The notes beneath the pieces are model-generated. The model saw only the letters and a list, made by a program, of their open reading frames with translations. It had not been told where the DNA came from and ran no database searches. Both the position numbers and the translations under genes were made by a program. A DNA stretch of 64,000 nucleotides from Simmondsia chinensis. Lineage: Eukaryota > Streptophyta > Magnoliopsida > Caryophyllales > Simmondsiaceae. The stretch spans positions 4,676,501 to 4,740,500 of the forward strand of contig JAGTTD010000022.1 in assembly GCA_018398585.1 (NCBI GenBank). The letters are read 5' to 3'. Shown piece by piece: positions 22,972 to 34,562 of this stretch; position 1 is the stretch's first letter, and every line of letters begins with the position of its first letter.

Positions 22972-25900
22972 AAAGTTACGAAGACGCAAAGTGTATATGG
23001 AAGGAGGAAACTGTGAAATTATGGGGCATAGCGGGTCCAATAGCATTTAATATATTATGCAACTATGGGATAAATTCATTTACAAATATATTTGTGGGTC
23101 ATATTGGTGATATTGAGCTTTCTGCTGTTGCTATCTCTCTGTCTGTCATTTCTAATTTCTCCTTTGGCTTCCTGGTATGTTCTCTCTTTAGATCAAGATG
23201 TTTCGGTTTGGTTCACTGGAAACTATTTTTGTTACGGAAAGTTTTTCTTTTAAAATGTTTTTAATGGGGCGTAATGTTGCTAAAATTTGCTATGTTTTAT
23301 TTCGACATTGTAAAACAGATAGGAATATAATACAATTGACTCATTCACAAGACAAGTCAATTCAAATGCATCCATACCATTGTATTCGAGGCTCTCGACT
23401 CATCAATGAGAACCCACATGTCATTTCAATTCAAATGCACCCATCACCTTGTGTTCGAGGCTCTTGACTCATCAATATGAACCCATATTCGTTATGCTTC
23501 TTTAATACCATGTAAATTTTCATTTAGCTCGACTCTAACCCATATTCGTTCCAGACATAGTAGTTCGTTAGACTTATACATTGATATTTGTTTTTATCAC
23601 GATAATTAATGTGAAATATCAAACTTTTAGTACTGACCTCGTGAGAATTCCAGCTAGGTATGGGAAGTGCACTGGAGACACTATGCGGGCAAGCATTCGG
23701 GGCTGGCCAAATCCACATGCTAGGTGTTTACATGCAAAGATCTTGGCTAATCCTCTTTGGTGCATGTATTTTCATCTTACCCATGTATCTTTTCTCCACC
23801 CGAATCCTCATACTCCTCGGTCAGGACCCGGAAATAGCAGTCCTGGCCGGGTCCTTCACCGTCCAAGTCATACCTCAAATGTTTTCCCTTGCGATAAACT
23901 TTCCGACCCAGAAGTTCCTCCAGGCTCAGAGCAAGGTTGGGATCATGGCGTGGATCGGGTTCGTGGCCTTATTGGTCCATGTTGTCATGCTATACATTTT
24001 TATTGAGGTGTTCGGATGGGGCATCATAGGTGCAGCTTGGGCTTATAATGTATCAGCTTGGGCTATAGCCATGGCTCAAGTGGGTTACATAGTAGGGTGT
24101 TGCAAGGGTGCATGGACTGGGTTAAGTTGGCTAGCTTTTCACGAGCTTTGGCCCTTTGTGAAGCTCTCTGTGGCTTCTGCTGTTATGATTTGTTTGGAAA
24201 TTTGGTACTTTATGAGCATTATTGTTCTTACTGGACACCTCGAGGATCCTGTTCTTGCTGTCGGGTCACTTTCTATTTGGTACGGTTTTACTTTTTGGTG
24301 CTTGTTGTTTTCGTCCAATAAGGCTCTCGAAACAGTTGGTTGGAACCCCTAATTCATTAAAGACTTCTTTTTAAAATTCATTATATTACAAGTGCTTTTT
24401 ACTGTGTGTCACGAGTCATAATTGAAGAAAGAGCGACCATCCCATTTATATATTAAACTTATATGTAACATATATATCATAAAGAACTCGCATAAAACTG
24501 ATATTATAATATAAAGGGAGTGATTCAAAACGTGTTTAAGATGAAGTGAATACTTATATTACCAAAGAAAAATGCTCTATACAACAAGAAAATACCATGA
24601 AAAAAGGCACGAATGGGGGTTTGAACCCCCAACTTCCCATGTGTTGGGCAAATCCCATACCATATGAGCGATAACCCCCTTTATTATATGCTTGGGTAAA
24701 TAAAATATTTAAACTTTCTTGTGATTATGTCACCTCGTGTCCTTTTGTGTGCTATTTTTTCGTGACGTATAGTATTACTCATTACCAAAAAGGGGCCCAC
24801 CAATTAAACTCGCTTAGGGCTCTACAATCTTAAGACCAGCCATGCTTGTATTTTGGCTAGGATGGGTCGGCTCCCACTAAGCCAAGCTTGGGGGTCGATG
24901 GTTCACAAGTCTAAATAACACATACTAATCTAAGTTATGAACTCTTGTGAGTTAAGCTGAATTTAGGGCTCACCAAGTTAGGCTTAAGCCCTAACTCTCT
25001 AGGGTTCCCTATACTATTGTAAAAGTAACAATACTATCCGAAGAGTAAATTCTATTCTTTCGACCAAATTTGTATTTTCCTCGTTATAAACTCTTTTATT
25101 TATCTTATGCAGCATGAACGTAAACGGGTGGGAAGGCATGCTATTCTTCGGAATCAATGCAGCCATAAGGTTTTTGTTACTTAATGCGCACAATCCCGTT
25201 TTCCTTACACTTTGTTTGACAATAGGGCAATAATTAACACAGGTTCTAACATTGATAATGTCAGCGTACGGGTGTCAAATGAGCTAGGGTCAGGACATCC
25301 AAGGGCGGCAAAGTACTCGGTCGTAATCACCGTGGTTCAATCACTGTGCATAGGGATGCTACTCATGTCCATGATCATGGCCACCAAGAACCATTTTGCA
25401 GTGATCTTCACGGATAGTAAAAACATGCAAAGAGCTGTGGCTCACTTGGCTTACCTTCTTGCTATCACTATGGTCCTCAATAGCGTTCAGCCCGTTATTT
25501 CGGGTAATTCTCTTTTCTCGCATTGTATTTGGTTCGCCTTTTTCTGGTAATTGGTACAATTTCTTAATATGCACTACAGAATATGGGGGAGACAAATAGA
25601 GGAAAGAGCAAAATGTTACAGAAAGAGCCACCACGCAACACCATACCACTGCACATAGTATCGCGAGGAGCCAAACAAAACAAAAAGCATAGGGTGAGAT
25701 CCCTCACCAAAAAGATCAAAGCAAAAGGACGAACCACGAGGAGAAGCCAAACAAACTCCTAGCGCCAGCATCACATTTCCCACCGTAATGGTCAATGACC
25801 ATAAGCGGCTGTATTGAGGAGTACTCCACATGCGAGTCTTGTAGTTGAATCCCACATTGGAGTGATAAGGGTAAAGATGTCAATTTATAAGTGTAGTGGA

Positions 25901-28900
25901 TTATTCCACCTATTGCCAATTGGTTTTAGGATGGAACCCCACTTGGGCTTATATGTGGACCTCGTATATACCATCTCCGTGGGTCGGGCCTTTTGGGCCC
26001 GGTGAAATTTAACATTGGGTCCACCAAATTTGATGCCGATCTAAATTTCTATTTCATAATTTATTTAATTAATACTCATGTATATGACGCCCACTGCCCA
26101 CAATGATCTATAACTCCATCACCACCCCACCGAACTAACACTTATAAGATTATCTGACTGAACATAAAATCTCAAAATTGAATATATAAGAAATGTTATT
26201 ATACAACTAAAACGTAATAACAAACAGTAACACTACTAATCCTTTCATTATCCATAAACTGCAAACTCAGAGTAATACCGAAAAACATTTCAAGCGATTA
26301 ATTTCATTGTAATGTGTTAATCGTGTATGTGTAGGTGTTGCGGTAGGGGGAGGGTGGCAAGGATTAGTGGCTTACATTAACTTGGTATGCTACTACGTTG
26401 TTGGCCTTCCTCTCGGGTTTTGGCTCGGTTATCGGACCAACCTTGGCGTTGAGGTACATATACATTCTTTTTATTTTTGGACCGTAAACTCAAGATCTTT
26501 TGGAAAAAAAGACACTGATATTATATTATAAAAAATTGTTATGAAAGATTAAGTTGTTCGATGAGCACATAAAAATAGTTTAGTATTTGGATATTGATTT
26601 CACTGGTTGCTTTGATAGGGGATTTGGATAGGCATGATTTGTGGGACTACTCTTCAGACAATGATCCTCGTCTTCATTGTTTACAAGACGAATTGGAATA
26701 AGGAGGTAATTTGTTTATGTATATACTTTAATCCTCGTATTACATGTCACTTCCTTTGTTCTAAAATGAATATCATTTATAATCTATTGGTGGTATGGTT
26801 GAAGATATTGATATTCAGATTTACAGAGCATAAATATACGCATATGAAATAACAAGAAAAAGTTTTTTTCCATTTTGTTGTTTCTTTTACATTTTTTTTA
26901 TAATGGTAAGAACGGGGGAGGTGATATCGGAAATAATGAGATCTGGAGGGAAATATGAGAGTTGGAGGGAAAGTTAGTTTTGGGTAGTTAAGGGGAATAT
27001 TTTCTATTTTCTTTTACTGTTATTTTCCTTATTGTTTGTTACAATTCTTGTTATGCATTTGATAGCTCATCACATTGCTTTAGGTGTGCTTTGTAGGTTA
27101 TATAAACCATACAGCTGATTGTATTGAAATCATGAATTTACTCAATGAAATGCTTCTATCTTCTCCCTTAATTTCTCATTCTACCTTCTCCCTCATATTC
27201 TATCTTTGATTAGTATCAATTTTTTGTATCCGGTATCATTGGTATCAGAGCCCGAGCTTCCTCCGACCTGTGGTTAGCAGAACCTCCTTCCCATGGCTGA
27301 CAATACCCAATCTGCAGCAGAAATCAGGAGGGTGGAAGAAACCTTGTCATCACAGTTACAAGCCACCAATGAAAGAATGGAACAAAATGCTGCTGAAAGC
27401 AAGCAATCTACGACAGAATTGAAAGTTGCACTACACGAACTGAGGCAAATGGTCACGGGCATTTCAATCCAACACAGCAGGAATCATGAAAGAGGATCTG
27501 CCTCTACTGAGAATTAGAACCCAGCAGTACCTGCAGAGATGAATCAAACCAACCCCCATGTGAATACTAATGGTAACGACTCTTACTCAACTAGATTAAG
27601 TAAGGTTGAGTTTCCATTGTTCTATGGGGAAAATCTGAATGATTGGTTATACTTGAGTGATCAATTCTTCACCATAGATCACACCCCTTCTCATGAACGA
27701 CTTAGATTGGCTTCAATACACCTCAGGGGAATAGCTTTACAGTGGCACCAGAGGCTTATGAAGACACAATACACTGAATTCTTGCCCAATTGGGATGAAT
27801 ATGTACAAGCCTTGCAAAATAGGTTTGGAAATTCTCTTGATGACCCTGTTTCAGAGCTCATGAGCTTGAGACAAGAAGGATCTGTGGGTGAATATCTAGC
27901 AAAATTCGATGCGGCTACTGTAAGGGCTGATTTAGGAGAATCCCAATTGATCAGTTGCTTATTAACAGGTCTAAAGAATGAAATTGCATTGGATGTTAGG
28001 GCTTATAGACCCCAAAACCTGCAGGAGGCTGTTTGTCTTGCGAAATTGGCTGAGGCCAAGCTTGAAGCCCTGTCAAAACAAATTAAATACTCAAAAATTC
28101 CATTGCTACCAACCCCATCAGTACCCAAATTGAACTCATACAATACTAGAGCCAATTCTAACAGAACCCTTGTCCAAAGAAATAACCCTTCCGTCACTGA
28201 AAGGAATTCCAGGACCCTATCCCGAGCTGAACTTCAAGAGAAACGAGCAAAGGGCCAATGCTATTTCTGTGAGGAACGCTTTGAGCCAGGTCACAAATGC
28301 AAGACAAGGACCCCTCAGTTATTCATTATTGATGCTAACAGTACTGAAGATCCAGAGGGGGAACCTCCTGATGAGCATTCAGATGAAGGAAGTAATGGCA
28401 CAGCTGAGGAAGTTACTGCCCAGATATCCTTGCACGCCTTAGCAGGGGATCAGCACTTCCAAAAACTGAGAGTCACTGGCTACAAAGGCAGGAGAGCTTT
28501 GAGTATACTGATTGACTTAGGTTCTACACATAACTTCTTGGATTCTTCGTTGGCTTTGAAGCTAGGAGGAGCTGTGACAAAGCTGGGTCCTCAGGCAGTA
28601 TCGGTGGCTGATGGTAGCAGGCTAATTTTTGATGCCAAATATCAGAATCTGTCATGGAAGATGCAGGGACATTCTTATACAGCTGACTTTTTATTGGTAC
28701 CATTGGGAGGTTGTGATGTTGTATTGGTGGTGGAATGGTTGGCTACATTAGGTGATATAAAGTGTAACTTTAAGGAACTCACCATGGAATTCATAATTGA
28801 AGGACACGTGAGGACTCTTAAAGGGGAAATCACCAAATCTTGCAAATTATTAGGAGTGAAGGCCATGGGCAAGGCACTCCAAGAGGCACCCTTCATAGCT

Positions 28901-31900
28901 CTACTTCAGATTGATACCAATAAGGATGATCAGTCACAGCAGCACAAGCCCAAGGAAGGCACCTTTGCTCTTGCACGAATAAATTCCAATCTTGAGATTC
29001 AGAAATTACTGCAACAGTATGATCATTTGTTCCAGGAACCAGAACAACTGCCTCCCATCAGACCCGGATTCGATCATAGGATACATCTCAAGGAGGGCAC
29101 TCAGCCCATAAACAAAAGACCCTATCGTTATCCAGCCTTGCAGAAGGATGCCATTGAAGAAATGACACAAGAGCTGTTGTCCAAGGGTTACATTCAACAT
29201 AGTATCAGTCCATATGCAGCTGCTGTGGTTCTTGTTAAAAAGAAAGATGGCGGATGGAGGATGTGTGTGGATTATAGGGACCTCAATCAAGCAACCATCA
29301 AGGATAAGTTTCCAATTCCTTTGGTGGAGGAGCTGCTAGATGAACTAGGGGGATCAAGGCTGTTCTCCAAGTTAGACCTACTTTTGGGCTATCACCAAAT
29401 ATGGATGTTCACGGACGACATCCCAAAACAGCCTTCAAAACTCACGAGGGCCATTACAAGTTCAGAGTAATGCCCTTTGGCCTCACCAATGCACCCTCTA
29501 CATTTCAATCCTTGATGAATTCGATATTTGCTCCATACCTCAGAAGATTTGTCTTAGTATTCATCGATGATATATTAATCTACAGCCCTTCATTATCCGA
29601 ACATCTGAAGCACCTGCAAATGGTCTTCAAGCTGCTGCAGCACCATCAGCTATTCCTCAAAAGGAGCAAATGCACCTTTGCTATACAAAAGATTGAGTAC
29701 CTTGGTCATGTTATCTCACACAAAGGGGTAACTACTGACCCAGGGAAGGTCGAAGCAGTGAGCAAATGGCCAGTTCCAGCTAACACTAAGCAGCTCAGAG
29801 GGTTCCTGGGGTTGACAGGTTATTACCGAAGGTTCATTAGGGGATATGGCAGCATAGCACGACCCTTGACCAATCTCCTCAAGCTGAATCAGTGGGGATG
29901 GAACAAGGAAGCTCAGTTAGCCTTTGAAACCTTGAAGAACTCCCTCTGCTCAGCACCTGTGTTGGCTCTACCCGACTTCTCCAAGCAGTTTATTGTGGAG
30001 ACTGATGCAAGCAATGTGGGGATTGGGGCAGTCCTTCTACAAGAACAACACCCTCTAGCCTTCATCAGTAAACCTCTGAGTCCCAAACAACAGCTCCTCT
30101 CAGTGTATGAAAAGGAATTGCTTTCAGTTGTTCACGCAGTTCAGAAATGGCATCAATATTTAATCAATAACACTTTCACAATTAGAATTGATCAGAGAAG
30201 CTTAAAGTACCTTTTAGAGCAGCGAATCAGCACACATTTTCAGCAACTTTGGCTCTCAAAGTTGCTAGGTTTCAGCTACACAATTGATTACAAGAAAGGC
30301 AAAGACAACGTGGTGGCAGACTCCCTGTCTAGAATCCCAAGCAGCAAGGTCGTATGCATGATGCTAACTGCAATGGAGAGCAACTTGTATCAATTGCTGC
30401 AGCTTTCATGGCAAACCGACCCTCACTTACAGCAAATCATAACCCAATTACAAGCTGATGAGCAGAGCTACCCTCATTATTCATGGCTGCAGGGACAGTT
30501 AAAGAGAAAGGGCAAACTGGTGGTGGGAAATGATACTGATCTGAAAGCCAAAATACTTCATTGGCTGCATAAATCATCGAGTGGAGGTCATTATGGGAGA
30601 GATGCGACCCTCCAACTAGTTAAGTCCATCTTTTTCTGGAAGGGAATGTCACAGGATGTACGGGATGATGTCCAACAATGCACGACCTATCAATCTTGCA
30701 AGCATGAGAACACAGCGTACCCCGGCTTGATTCAAACTCTTCCAATCCCTGAGACTATATGGACCGACATCTCTATGGACTTCATAGAGGGTCTTCCTCG
30801 GTCTTTTGGGAAAGATGTCATATTCGTGGTGGTCGACAGACTCAGCAAGGTAGCTCATTTCGTGGCTCTCACACACCCCTACACAGCTATGACCGTTGCA
30901 CAAGCATTTATGGACAACATATACAAACTTCATGGTCTTCCTAGCACCATCATCAATGATAGGGATACCATATTCCAAAGTGAGTTTTGGCAGTCCGTGT
31001 TATCCATCCAGGGGGTTGAATTGCAACTTTCAATAGCTTATCATCCCCAAACCGATTGGCAAACTGAAGTGGTCAATAGAGGGTTGGAGACTTATTTGAG
31101 GTGTATGTGTAATTCCAACCCCTCTCGTTGGTCCAAGTGGCTACCTTTAGCGGAGTGGTGGTATAACACTACTTGGCACTCTTCTATAAACAAGACTCCC
31201 TACGAAGTGGTGTACGGCCAACCTCCTCCCATACACATACCTTACTTGGCAGGTGAAAGCCATGTGGAAGCAGTGGACCACAGCTTGAACCAGAGGGAGG
31301 AGATGATCCAAGTACTGAAATTTCACCTACAGCAAGCACAAAAGAGAATGAGACAAAAGGTTGATGCTAAAAGATCATATCGAAATTTTAATATTGGAGA
31401 TTGGGTCTATCTCAAACTCCTCCCTTACAAACAGATCACAATTGCACATCGTAGCTGCCACAAGTTATCTCCTAAGTACTATGGGCCATTTCAGATTATT
31501 GAAACCATTGGGAAAGTTGCCTATAGATTGTCCCTACCTAGCTCAGCTCGTATCCATAATGTAGTCCATGTTTCACAACTCAAACTTCATCACGGTCCCC
31601 TCCCAACACAGTCAATTCCTCTACCTACTGATCTGAACAACTTGCAGCAAAAAGTACCTGAAGTCATCTTAGAACGTGCACTGGTAAAAAGAGGTCATAG
31701 AGCAGCTACTAAAGTTTAGTTCAATGGCCAGGATACCCTCGGGAAGCAGCTACATGGGAATTCTTATATGATTTGCAACTAAAGTTTCCTGATTTTCACC
31801 CTTGAGGACAAGGGTGATGCCTTGGGGGGGCAAGTAATTGATACCGGAAATAATGAGATCTGGAGGAAAATATGAGAGTTGGAGGGAAAGTTAGTTTTGG

Positions 31901-32508
31901 GTAGTTAAGGGGAATATTTTCTATTTTCTTTTACTGTTATTTTCCTTATTATTTGTTACAATTCTTGTTATGCATTTGACAGCTCATCACATTGCTTTAG
32001 GTGTGCTTTGTAGGTTATATAAACCATACAGCTGATTGTATTGAACTCATGAATTTACTCAATGAAATACTTCTATCTTCTCCCTTAATTTCTCATTCTA
32101 CTTTCTCCCTCATATTCTATCTTTTACATTTTTTTTATAATGGTAAGAACGGGGGAGGGGATAACCCCCATAAACTCCTCTTAAAGGAGACCACTTTTGA
32201 GCCCTAATGGGAATCGAACCCGGGTCATGCCATTGGCAGCCGAAGAACTCCGCCATTAAGCTACGTCCCTAAGGGACTGTTGTTTCTCTTACTTGTTCTA
32301 ACGAGCTTCAAATTGTAAGGCAGGAGTGGATTTCTCCATTGTCCTATCTTCAGTTTCATCATTGCTACAAATTGACTCGAAAGATAATTTACAGGTAGAA
32401 CAAGCGACAGAGCGGATGCGAGTTTGGAGCGGGAAAGCTCAAGAGCCACACAAAGAGAAGATGGCTCTCTCTATGGTGAATATTGTACCTTCCGAATCTC
32501 CAAAATAA
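22908..32508 (+). CDS. DTX: MATE efflux transporter, DETOXIFICATION family
   Basis: Coding exons are 22908-23174, 23654-24279, 25113-25169, 25265-25503, 26335-26453, 26619-26705 and 32395-32508, all GT-AG and in phase: 502 aa, the usual MATE length. Landmarks are IAGPIAFNILCNYGINSFT, GHIGDIELSAVAISLSVISN, LGMGSALETLCGQAFGAGQ (second half of TM2 and loop), NFPTQKFLQAQSKVG, LEIWYFMSIIVLTGHLEDP, SVRVSNELGSGHPRAAKYS, VISGVAVGGGWQ and YKTNWNKEVEQATERM. It should form about 12 membrane spans and export small organic molecules (often flavonoids, alkaloids or xenobiotics) by proton antiport; the substrate cannot be read from sequence. It resembles the Arabidopsis DTX29-33 group. The start is uncertain: no in-frame ATG lies between 22605 and 22908. 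Exon 7 is 5.7 kb from exon 6 because a SINE and a Ty3 element sit in intron 6. Confidence 0.92.
23345..23490. repeat. Imperfect tandem duplication, about 70 bp, in MATE intron 1
   Basis: Two neighbouring copies share CAATTCAAATGCA, CGAGGCTCT and GACTCATCAAT in order, with a few base changes. No coding meaning. The rest of intron 1 (23175-23653) shows nothing else. Confidence 0.7.
24560..24690 (-). mobile_element. tRNA-derived SINE or tRNA-like relic in MATE intron 2
   Basis: On the minus strand, GGGGTTATCGCTCATATGGT resembles an acceptor stem and A box, and GGGGGTTCAAACCCCC is a perfect B-box/T-loop hairpin at tRNA spacing. Between them lies TTTGCCCAACACATGGGAAG. The downstream body is short and non-tRNA. 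The D arm is degenerate, so I prefer a SINE head to a working tRNA. Confidence 0.55.
25800..26040. repeat. Dispersed relative of the intron-1 array A segment, in MATE intron 4
   Basis: Contains GCCAATTGGTTTTAGGATGG, then ACTTGGGCTTATATGTGG and CTCCGTGGGTCGGGCC, matching the order and spacing in the A segment of the 1,550-bp array (for example near 3277-3350) at a visibly lower identity. Both probably come from one dispersed repeat family, perhaps an LTR. Neither boundary is clear. Confidence 0.65.
26922..27238 (+). repeat. 5' LTR of the Ty3 element
   Basis: 317 bp, TG...CA, with 10-bp inverted ends (one mismatch). It contains GTTATATAAACCATAC, a plausible TATA region. Confidence 0.92.
27240..27251 (+). 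other. Primer binding site of the Ty3 element
   Basis: TGGTATCAGAGC, one base after the 5' LTR, complementary to the 3' end of initiator methionine tRNA as in many plant Ty1 and Ty3 elements. Confidence 0.9.
27293..29470 (+). pseudogene. Ty3 gag, protease and start of RT, disrupted
   Basis: A start at 27293 gives the gag N-terminus and is cut by TAG at 27515-27517; the same frame resumes at 27539 and runs to 29470. It holds a gag domain (ALQWHQRLMK, SVGEYLAKFDA), a zinc knuckle (CYFCEERFEPGHKC), a protease with IDLGSTHNFLD where aspartic proteases need D-S/T-G, and the RT fingers (KKKDGGWRMCVDYRDLNQ). The frame is lost around 29425-29432 in an A run, and the RT continues in another frame. 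With a changed protease site, a stop and a frameshift the product cannot be functional. Confidence 0.9.
29401..31719 (+). pseudogene. Ty3 RT palm, RNase H and integrase
   Basis: It picks up the RT after the frameshift with FRVMPFGLTNAPSTFQ and the catalytic VFIDDILIYS. RNase H follows (ETDASNVGIGAVL, KGKDNVVADSLSR), then an integrase zinc region (GGHYGRDATLQLV; the cysteine pair is CTTYQSC) and the core with DISMDFIEG, NDRDTIF and HPQTDWQTEVV, which keeps the D,D,E acids. After PEVILERALVKRG the frame ends at 31717 before the chromodomain-like segment. The ATG at 29401 is not a natural start. Confidence 0.9.
31839..32124 (+). repeat. 3' LTR of the Ty3 element, lacking its last 31 bp
   Basis: It matches the 5' LTR from TGATACCGGA to CTATCTTT, then switches into a second copy of the sequence found left of the 5' LTR. 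The expected end (equivalent to 27208-27238) is missing. A G-run, CCTTGGGGGGG at 31820-31830, stands in the polypurine-tract position, eight bases from the LTR. Confidence 0.92.
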
Positions 32509-32756
32509 TATTTTGGCTTCATGGAATCAAATTTTGTGTTCATTTTCTATTGTAAATTGGTTAAATAGTACAAAAAAAATTTTAGGTGTGAACATTTTTT
32601 TTTATCTTTGTACTTTTAATACACGCTTTATAAGTACGGCATAAAATCGCATGACAATAGTCGATTGTGCTTATAAGTTAGTCGAAATTAAGGAAATAAA
32701 ATAATCGTTGCCTCATAAAATAAAAATAAAAGAAATTATTTTTATCAAATATTTAT
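32509..32756. other. MATE 3' UTR and downstream sequence
   Basis: AT-rich sequence after the stop. AAAATAATAT immediately follows the stop codon and could contribute to polyadenylation; no cleavage site can be fixed. Nothing else seen. Confidence 0.4.
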
Positions 32757-32757
32757 G

Positions 32758-32970
32758 ACGACAACAGCAACAACAACAGACCCAGTGCCTCAAGGGCTCT
32801 CGCATAAGTGGGGTCTGGGAGGGTTGGATGTGCACAGCCTTACCCCTTCAGGGTGTAACCCTGCCGAGAGACAGTTTCCGAGGACCCCCAGCCTTTTGGG
32901 TTGGCAACACAAGGACTTTCTAGGAGGTCACCCATCCTGGTATTACTCTCGCTCAAGCACGCTTAACAAA
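32758..32970 (-). mobile_element. 5S-rRNA-headed SINE with RTE-type tail, copy 1 (head truncated)
   Basis: On the minus strand, from about 32967, TTAAGCGTGCTTGAGCGAGA, TACCAGGATGGGTGACCTCC and a near-match to GGAAGTCCT correspond to the second half of plant 5S rRNA, including the A-box, intermediate and C-box regions of its internal promoter. The tail then runs GGTCCTCGGAAACTG, GGGTTACACCCTGAAGGGG, CTTGAGGCACTGGGTCTG and (TTG)n, the RTE-type tail. It starts around 5S position 50, so it is 5'-truncated. It is not a working 5S gene. Confidence 0.85.
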
Positions 32971-32972
32971 TA

Positions 32973-33889
32973 GTTTTACGAGACACATGAAATTATGGAA
33001 GGCCAATAAGGTTCTTTTGCTTGTGGATGTGTGTGAACGAGGATGGCAATAAAGTGTGATATTGTGCTTGCCCCACCCTTTAAGATTTGCAATAGCAAGT
33101 TCTTTTTTTGATGTTGATTTCTTTTCCTATCTTTTCGTTTACCCTTTTCGCCTTAGAAATGCATACAAGTTAAGTCGAGTCTGAACTGATTAGATACCAA
33201 AGTTAAACGTAAATAATTAATGTATGAAAACTATAGAAATTTGTATTGGTGTTGCGATCAATTGGTTAGCCGCAGATGTCCTTATTCATAACATACGAAA
33301 CGAATTGTTGTTCTTTAGAATCATGCAAGCCACTCTCCACGTTTTGGGCCTTGAATCTCCATGATCTGTTGGGGACTTCTAGCACTAAAATCACATGTCA
33401 AAGTCAATAGGTCTTCTTCTCTACGTCTCTACACTTCTTCGTAACTATTCTTGAGGCCCACAATTCCTTTAGCGTCTCGCTTGACAAACTCAAGCCGGGG
33501 ATCTACATTGATTTCTTGCAGCTTTCCTTGTACATTCCTCAAGCTCGAGCCTTTTCAACAAAGTCCCTAGTAATTATGTCAAGTGTTTGCTTCCCTTGAG
33601 TTGGTTTTTATCATGGGGTGAGCGAGTGCCTCATTAATCCAAAAGACACTGTTCCCACCTCCTCAAGTTTGTTGGGTAAAAAAATGTTACCCTTTTAACC
33701 GATGGGATAAATCAAACTCACAATTGATAAACAGACGATTGAATTCTAACGGCCATAAGGACCTCAAGGAGATGGAACGATAGTAAATCTCAATCTGTTT
33801 TTTGTCTAGTTTCGAATCCTTTTCCTATCCTTTCTCTTACCCTTTGTCTTACGACTCCACATGAGTTGAATCAAAATTGATTAGATAAT
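32973..33889. other. Intergenic, no gene recognised
   Basis: Mixed-composition sequence. A stretch at about 33290-33640 has a more coding-like composition, but stops interrupt all frames and I recognise no domain. It could be an old gene or transposon relic. Confidence 0.4.
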
Positions 33890-33899
33890 AAAGTTAGAC

Positions 33900-34099
33900 C
33901 AGAGCCGGTCTTGACATTTTCGGGGTCTCAAGCAAAATTCTCAAAGGGAGCCCTCCATATACAATAAATTATAATAATTTTGACTATATAATTTACTAAT
34001 ATTAAGAATTAATACTTTAAAGATCACAACTTCAAAAATCTGGGGCCCTTCGTGGGCCCTAAGCGAGTGTTTGGATTACTTGGGATTATGTCCGGCTCT
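33900..34099. mobile_element. Mutator-type MITE with 9-bp target-site duplication
   Basis: About 200 bp bounded by AGAGCCGG on the left and CCGGCTCT on the right (8-bp inverted termini), flanked by AAGTTAGAC at 33891-33899 and 34100-34108. A 9-bp duplication points to Mutator-like transposition. The interior is AT-rich and contains GGGGCCCTTCGTGGGCCC at the right. Non-coding. Confidence 0.75.
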
Positions 34100-34562
34100 A
34101 AGTTAGACTTAAGTAACTGTTATATAGTGTTTTGAGATATCAATACTATATTAGATCTGTCAAATTTATTTTTGCAAATTACGTTATCACCTGTGTAAAT
34201 AATAGATCTTATGTATCTTATATATTAAAGTAAAGTTTTCCTTCTTATATCTCTTACCCCCTACACTCTCAAATTTTAAAAATTTGGAATCCAACTATCC
34301 AAGGCAAGGAAAAAGTTCTGATCCTCAAATTCTAAATATTTGGAATCCAATTATTTAAGGCAATAAAAAAATTGAAATTAACACATAAAAATTATTAAAA
34401 CATAAGAAATTCCATTAACCAATAATTATATAAACAGAATTTATCACTTGGATATCTTGATGTTTTATCATTTATATATCACCTATATACCTTTATATTT
34501 TAATATATGAATAAGTTACTCTTTAGTTTAATCACAAATATAATATATAAATATAACTAATA

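Larger units (their letters stand above)
26922..32124 (+). mobile_element. Ty3/gypsy chromovirus-like retrotransposon, Reina-like size
   Basis: 5.2 kb, with 5' LTR 26922-27238 and 3' LTR 31839-32124. The 5' LTR begins TGATATCGGA and ends TCCGGTATCA. By eye the LTRs differ at seven of 286 compared bases, so the insertion is recent. The domain order gag, protease, RT, RNase H, integrase is Ty3. Short LTRs, small size and a chromodomain-like remnant after the integrase (EAATWEFLYDLQLKFPDF in a shifted frame, 31740-31800) suggest the Reina clade. An in-frame stop in gag, a frameshift in RT and a stop in the chromodomain make it non-autonomous. It lies in the sense direction in MATE intron 6. Confidence 0.93.
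26876..32292 (-). mobile_element. tRNA-derived SINE in MATE intron 6, split by a Ty3 element
   Basis: Read on the minus strand from 32276, the head has an A-box match TAGCTTAATGG and a B-box match GGGTTCGATTCCC, then a body reaching CCCGTTCTTACCATTATA and an A-rich tail. The direct repeats TGTTGTTTCTTTTAC (26876-26890) and TGTTGTTTCTCTTAC (32278-32292) flank the whole block, a 15-bp SINE target-site duplication with one mismatch. The Ty3 element at 26922-32124 lies inside the tail. A related copy in the other orientation is at 40358-40510. Confidence 0.85.

Noticed and set aside
24603..24685. A functional tRNA on the minus strand in a MATE intron
   Set aside because: The T arm is perfect but the D and acceptor arms do not pair convincingly.
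32190..32276. A tRNA gene on the minus strand
   Set aside because: A and B boxes are good, but the acceptor stem does not close and a SINE body follows, with a flanking duplication.
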